Source: an uncultured Eubacterium sp.
Lineage (GTDB): Bacteria; Bacillota; Clostridia; Lachnospirales; Lachnospiraceae
Assembly (NCBI GenBank): GCA_947178105.1
Contig: CAMWXD010000003.1
Span: 62,001 to 126,000 of the forward strand
DNA: 64,000 bases
Direction of reading: 5' to 3'
The position numbers were made by a program, and so were the translations under genes. The notes beneath the pieces were generated by a model. It saw nothing but the letters and a program-made list of their open reading frames with translations, did not search any database and was not told the origin of the DNA. Positions 61,912 through 64,000 of this stretch are shown here, piece after piece (positions within the stretch are counted from its first letter, which is position 1; every line of letters starts with the position of its first letter).

Positions 61912-63099
61912 TTATAAGTGGTTATGAGCCGTTAATAAATCAAACATCTCACCCAGCCGCTGTTCCAGACTGTGAAATTTCGTTACCTTCTGATAACCGT
62001 TTTCTGCGATCTGCATTCGTTCTTCTTCGTGCGTCAAATAATAGCGGCACTTTTCTAGTAATTCCTCTTCGCTTGAATAAGTTTCTAAATCTTTTCCTGC
62101 TTCAAAATATTCAGGAATTTCACTTTGATAATTCGTCAAAAGGAATCCGCCACATGCAAGAATATCCCAGATACGCAGCGGAAGTGCAGATTTAATAGAT
62201 TTAGCTGTCATATTCAGGTTTATTTTACTGAGGCGAAAGATTTTTGGCATGTCAGAGTATGTGCGCGCCAGTCCTTTTGCATGAACTTTTGGAAGCAAGG
62301 AAGTATCGCTTCCGGTATAAAGATCTACAGAAAACTGTTCCGATAAACGATCTAGCAGGTGCAGCCGTTCCTGTTCTGTGACTTTCGTACTTAAATATAA
62401 ATCTGCGACAACAGCAATTTCATTTTTTTCATAGTTATCTGGAAAACGATAAAAGCCAGGCAGGTATTTCTTAAATTCTGTGACCAGTTCGGTTGTGACG
62501 AGTTCACGAATAAAATTATATCCATAGATTTTTAATTGTGAAGCAATGATGCCTTCCAAATAACCGCGTAAATAGTCAGGCGGATTGTTTAATTTATTAT
62601 AGGGGCATTTTTCGGTATAAAGAGAAGCTACAAAGGAAATATCGCAACTGTATTGTAATCTGTCATTATCCGTGATACTGTCACAAATAGGCTTCATAGT
62701 AGTTACATCAGATGCAAGAGGCAGATAGAAAATGCATTCAGGATTTTTAGGAGCAAATTCCTGATACAGGGTATAGTCAAATAGAAAAATACGGTTCCAT
62801 GGGCGGTAAATGGAATTTGAATACAATTCTAATACCGGGCTGTCTACAATCCAGCAGACATAAGGAGTTTTAAAAATATTACATACTTCTGAGACTACTG
62901 GAAAAAAATTAATGCTGAATACAAGATCAAAATGGTTTGTTTTCAGTGGTGCGCTGACTAAAAGCATCTGCTCTTTTGGAGACAGGTCTTTATTTTCCAT
63001 TTCTTCTGTAATTTCAGTAATCTGAAAGCCTGATTTTTTCCAAACGGCAAGAATAGAAGATTCACAAATACTGTTGTAGCGGTATAATAATATATTCAT
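61912..63099 (-). CDS. CgeB-like glycosyltransferase
   Basis: Start ATG 63099 on the minus strand behind AAAGGATA; the longer ORF upstream lacks a site. The 395-aa protein has a DUF3880-like N-terminal half and a GT-B C-terminal domain with SALPLRIWDILACGGFLLTN and NYQSEIPEYFEAGKDLETYS. It is related in domain type to the N-terminal halves of the fusions at 40631 and 42768. It may glycosylate the large flagellin. Its sigma-A promoter is half of the palindrome at 63138-63186. Confidence 0.88.
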   Translation of the reverse strand: MNILLYRYNSICESSILAVWKKSGFQITEITEEMENKDLSPKEQMLLVSAPLKTNHFDLVFSINFFPVVSEVCNIFKTPYVCWIVDSPVLELYSNSIYRPWNRIFLFDYTLYQEFAPKNPECIFYLPLASDVTTMKPICDSITDNDRLQYSCDISFVASLYTEKCPYNKLNNPPDYLRGYLEGIIASQLKIYGYNFIRELVTTELVTEFKKYLPGFYRFPDNYEKNEIAVVADLYLSTKVTEQERLHLLDRLSEQFSVDLYTGSDTSLLPKVHAKGLARTYSDMPKIFRLSKINLNMTAKSIKSALPLRIWDILACGGFLLTNYQSEIPEYFEAGKDLETYSSEEELLEKCRYYLTHEEERMQIAENGYQKVTKFHSLEQRLGEMFDLLTAHNHL

Positions 63100-63137
63100 T
63101 ATAGTATCCTTTATTATTCTTTCTATACGGCATTGCA

Positions 63138-63186
63138 GGATTAACAATAAAAATATTATCTGGTATAATATAATTATTGTTAATCC
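63138..63186 (-). promoter_or_regulatory. Palindrome with a sigma-A promoter on each strand
   Basis: A perfect 13-bp inverted repeat GGATTAACAATAA (63138-63150) and TTATTGTTAATCC (63174-63186), with inner ATATTAT/ATAATAT, forms a 20-bp dyad around CTGGT. On the minus strand TTAACA-N17-GATAAT (63183-63155) drives the glycosyltransferase. On the plus strand TTAACA-N17-TATAAT (63141-63169) points into the 3' end of the flagellin-like gene. Confidence 0.7.
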
Positions 63187-63246
63187 ACAATATTATAGAA
63201 AGGTAGTAGAAAACTTTTTATTATGTTTTATTGACAATGATGTATC

Positions 63247-64000
63247 TTAAGTCCAAAAATTCTGCATCTTCCGTGCTTCATCCTGCATCTTCCGTTTCTG
63301 CATCATCAGTGAATACGTCTGCAACGTCCGCTCTTTATTCAGCTCGGTGATCGCTTTGCCATAATCGGTATCTGCGATTCTGCTGCGGGCAGCGGTTGTG
63401 TTATAAGCTGCGTACGAATTAAAATTGATCGCATGATCCAGGCGGTTGGATTGTGCGCCGCCGCGGCTGCGCATACTGCTGACTTTGTTCAGTGCATTGT
63501 CGATGGTATCCAGGTCAAAATCTTTTGTCACATCGAAGTCAGCGATGCCAAGAGCCTTTAAGGTAGAATTTGCACCGTCGCCCACCAATACAGAATTGCC
63601 GTTTCCGTCGGATGCGATTTGAAAACCGCCCGGACGGCTGCCGTTTAACAGGTTGTGGTTGTTGTACTGGGTCTGGGATGCAATGTCAGCGATGCCCTGC
63701 TTCATGTGCTCAATCTCGTTCTGGATCCCTGCGATGTCATCATCGGTCATCAGTGCGCTGTTTGATGCCTGGAGAGCCAGTTCACGAATTCTTTGCAGAT
63801 AATCCGTAACGCCGCTCAAGGCTGCGTCTGATATGTTTAACAGCTCCTTGCCGGATTGCAGATTGTTTGTAGCTGCGTCATAGCCTTTTACCTGAGAATT
63901 TTGTTTTTCAGAAATAGCAAGCTCGGCTGCACCCATTGCGGCAGATGTCAGCTTATTGCCGCTTGCAATTTGTCCGTATGAGGAATAGGACGACGCGCTG
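63247..64000 (-). CDS. Divergent flagellin-like protein (5' end outside window)
   Basis: The frame is open to the right edge, and the upstream residues continue the flagellin pattern (SYGQIASGNKLTSAAMGAAE, like KLSSGYRINRAADDAAGLAI). LNISDAALSGVTDYLQRIRE and IAGIQNEIEHMKQGIADIAS match the D1 helices. The C-terminal part departs from standard flagellins: after SRIADTDYGKAITELNKERT it ends MQDEARKMQNFWT with no LLQ-type end. It may be a minor or specialised flagellin that assembles differently. GC content is higher than in the neighbouring glycosyltransferase. Confidence 0.85.
   Translation of the reverse strand, partial: SASSYSSYGQIASGNKLTSAAMGAAELAISEKQNSQVKGYDAATNNLQSGKELLNISDAALSGVTDYLQRIRELALQASNSALMTDDDIAGIQNEIEHMKQGIADIASQTQYNNHNLLNGSRPGGFQIASDGNGNSVLVGDGANSTLKALGIADFDVTKDFDLDTIDNALNKVSSMRSRGGAQSNRLDHAINFNSYAAYNTTAARSRIADTDYGKAITELNKERTLQTYSLMMQKRKMQDEARKMQNFWT

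Noticed and set aside
1-64000. CRISPR array, tRNA or rRNA genes, insertion sequences
   Set aside because: I read both strands for arrays of regular repeats, tRNA-like cloverleaf ends and transposase motifs and found none that I could support.

Overview
The window suggests a motile, low-to-moderate GC Firmicute of the class Clostridia, most likely a Lachnospiraceae relative (Roseburia/Lachnoclostridium-like). The reasons are the gene order dnaX-ybaB-recR-(LysM protein)-(DUF5711-like)-cvpA, two tandem flgK copies before flgL, the fliW-csrA pair, strong AGGAGG ribosome sites and sigma-28-type flagellar promoters. The genus cannot be fixed by reading alone.

Layout. 0-6.1 kb: housekeeping operon with the 3' part of dnaX, ybaB, recR, a LysM membrane protein, a DUF5711-like protein and cvpA, closed by a hairpin terminator. 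6.1-7.8 kb (minus strand): a secreted InlB-repeat/fibronectin protein and a 63-aa orphan. 7.9-18.7 kb: the late flagellar operon from a sigma-28 promoter (flgM, flgN, flgK, flgK, flgL, fliW, csrA, flaG, fliD, fliS, FliT/FlgN-like chaperone). 18.8-23.3 kb: an accessory strip holding an XRE-type regulator with a palindromic operator, three paralogous membrane-anchored proteins of unknown family, a 28-aa holin-like toxin with a candidate antisense RNA, and two small genes of unknown function.

23.4-31.6 kb is an AT-rich four-gene cassette that I read as a RADAR-type anti-phage system: a P-loop ATPase (RdrA-like) and a large adenosine-deaminase-fold protein (RdrB-like), preceded by a TPR protein and followed by a four-helix membrane protein. 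It has its own tandem promoters and a perfect 12-bp palindrome, and it sits inside the flagellar locus.

32-63 kb is a flagellin plus flagellin-glycosylation island. The main flagellin has a sigma-28 promoter and a leader with two CsrA-like GGA sites. It is followed by a Maf (DUF115) glycosyltransferase, an N-acetyl-sugar amidotransferase with its HisF/HisH ammonia partners, two GT2 enzymes, two glycosyltransferase-FkbM methyltransferase fusions, a 1239-aa TPR/GT2/alkaline-phosphatase-fold fusion and a LicA/LicC pair. Next comes a near-complete GDP-route legionaminic acid pathway (legG, legH, legI, legF, legB, legC, ptmE), with a methyltransferase between. The island ends with an 821-aa flagellin carrying a very large central insert, a small companion ORF, and convergently a further glycosyltransferase and a divergent flagellin cut by the window edge.

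How the parts connect: FlgM is expected to gate sigma-28, FliW/CsrA to gate flagellin translation through the leader, FliS and small companion ORFs to chaperone flagellins, and the sugar genes to make and attach a modified nonulosonic acid. The defence cassette and the three-paralog strip look inserted into this locus and give the best candidates for new biology.
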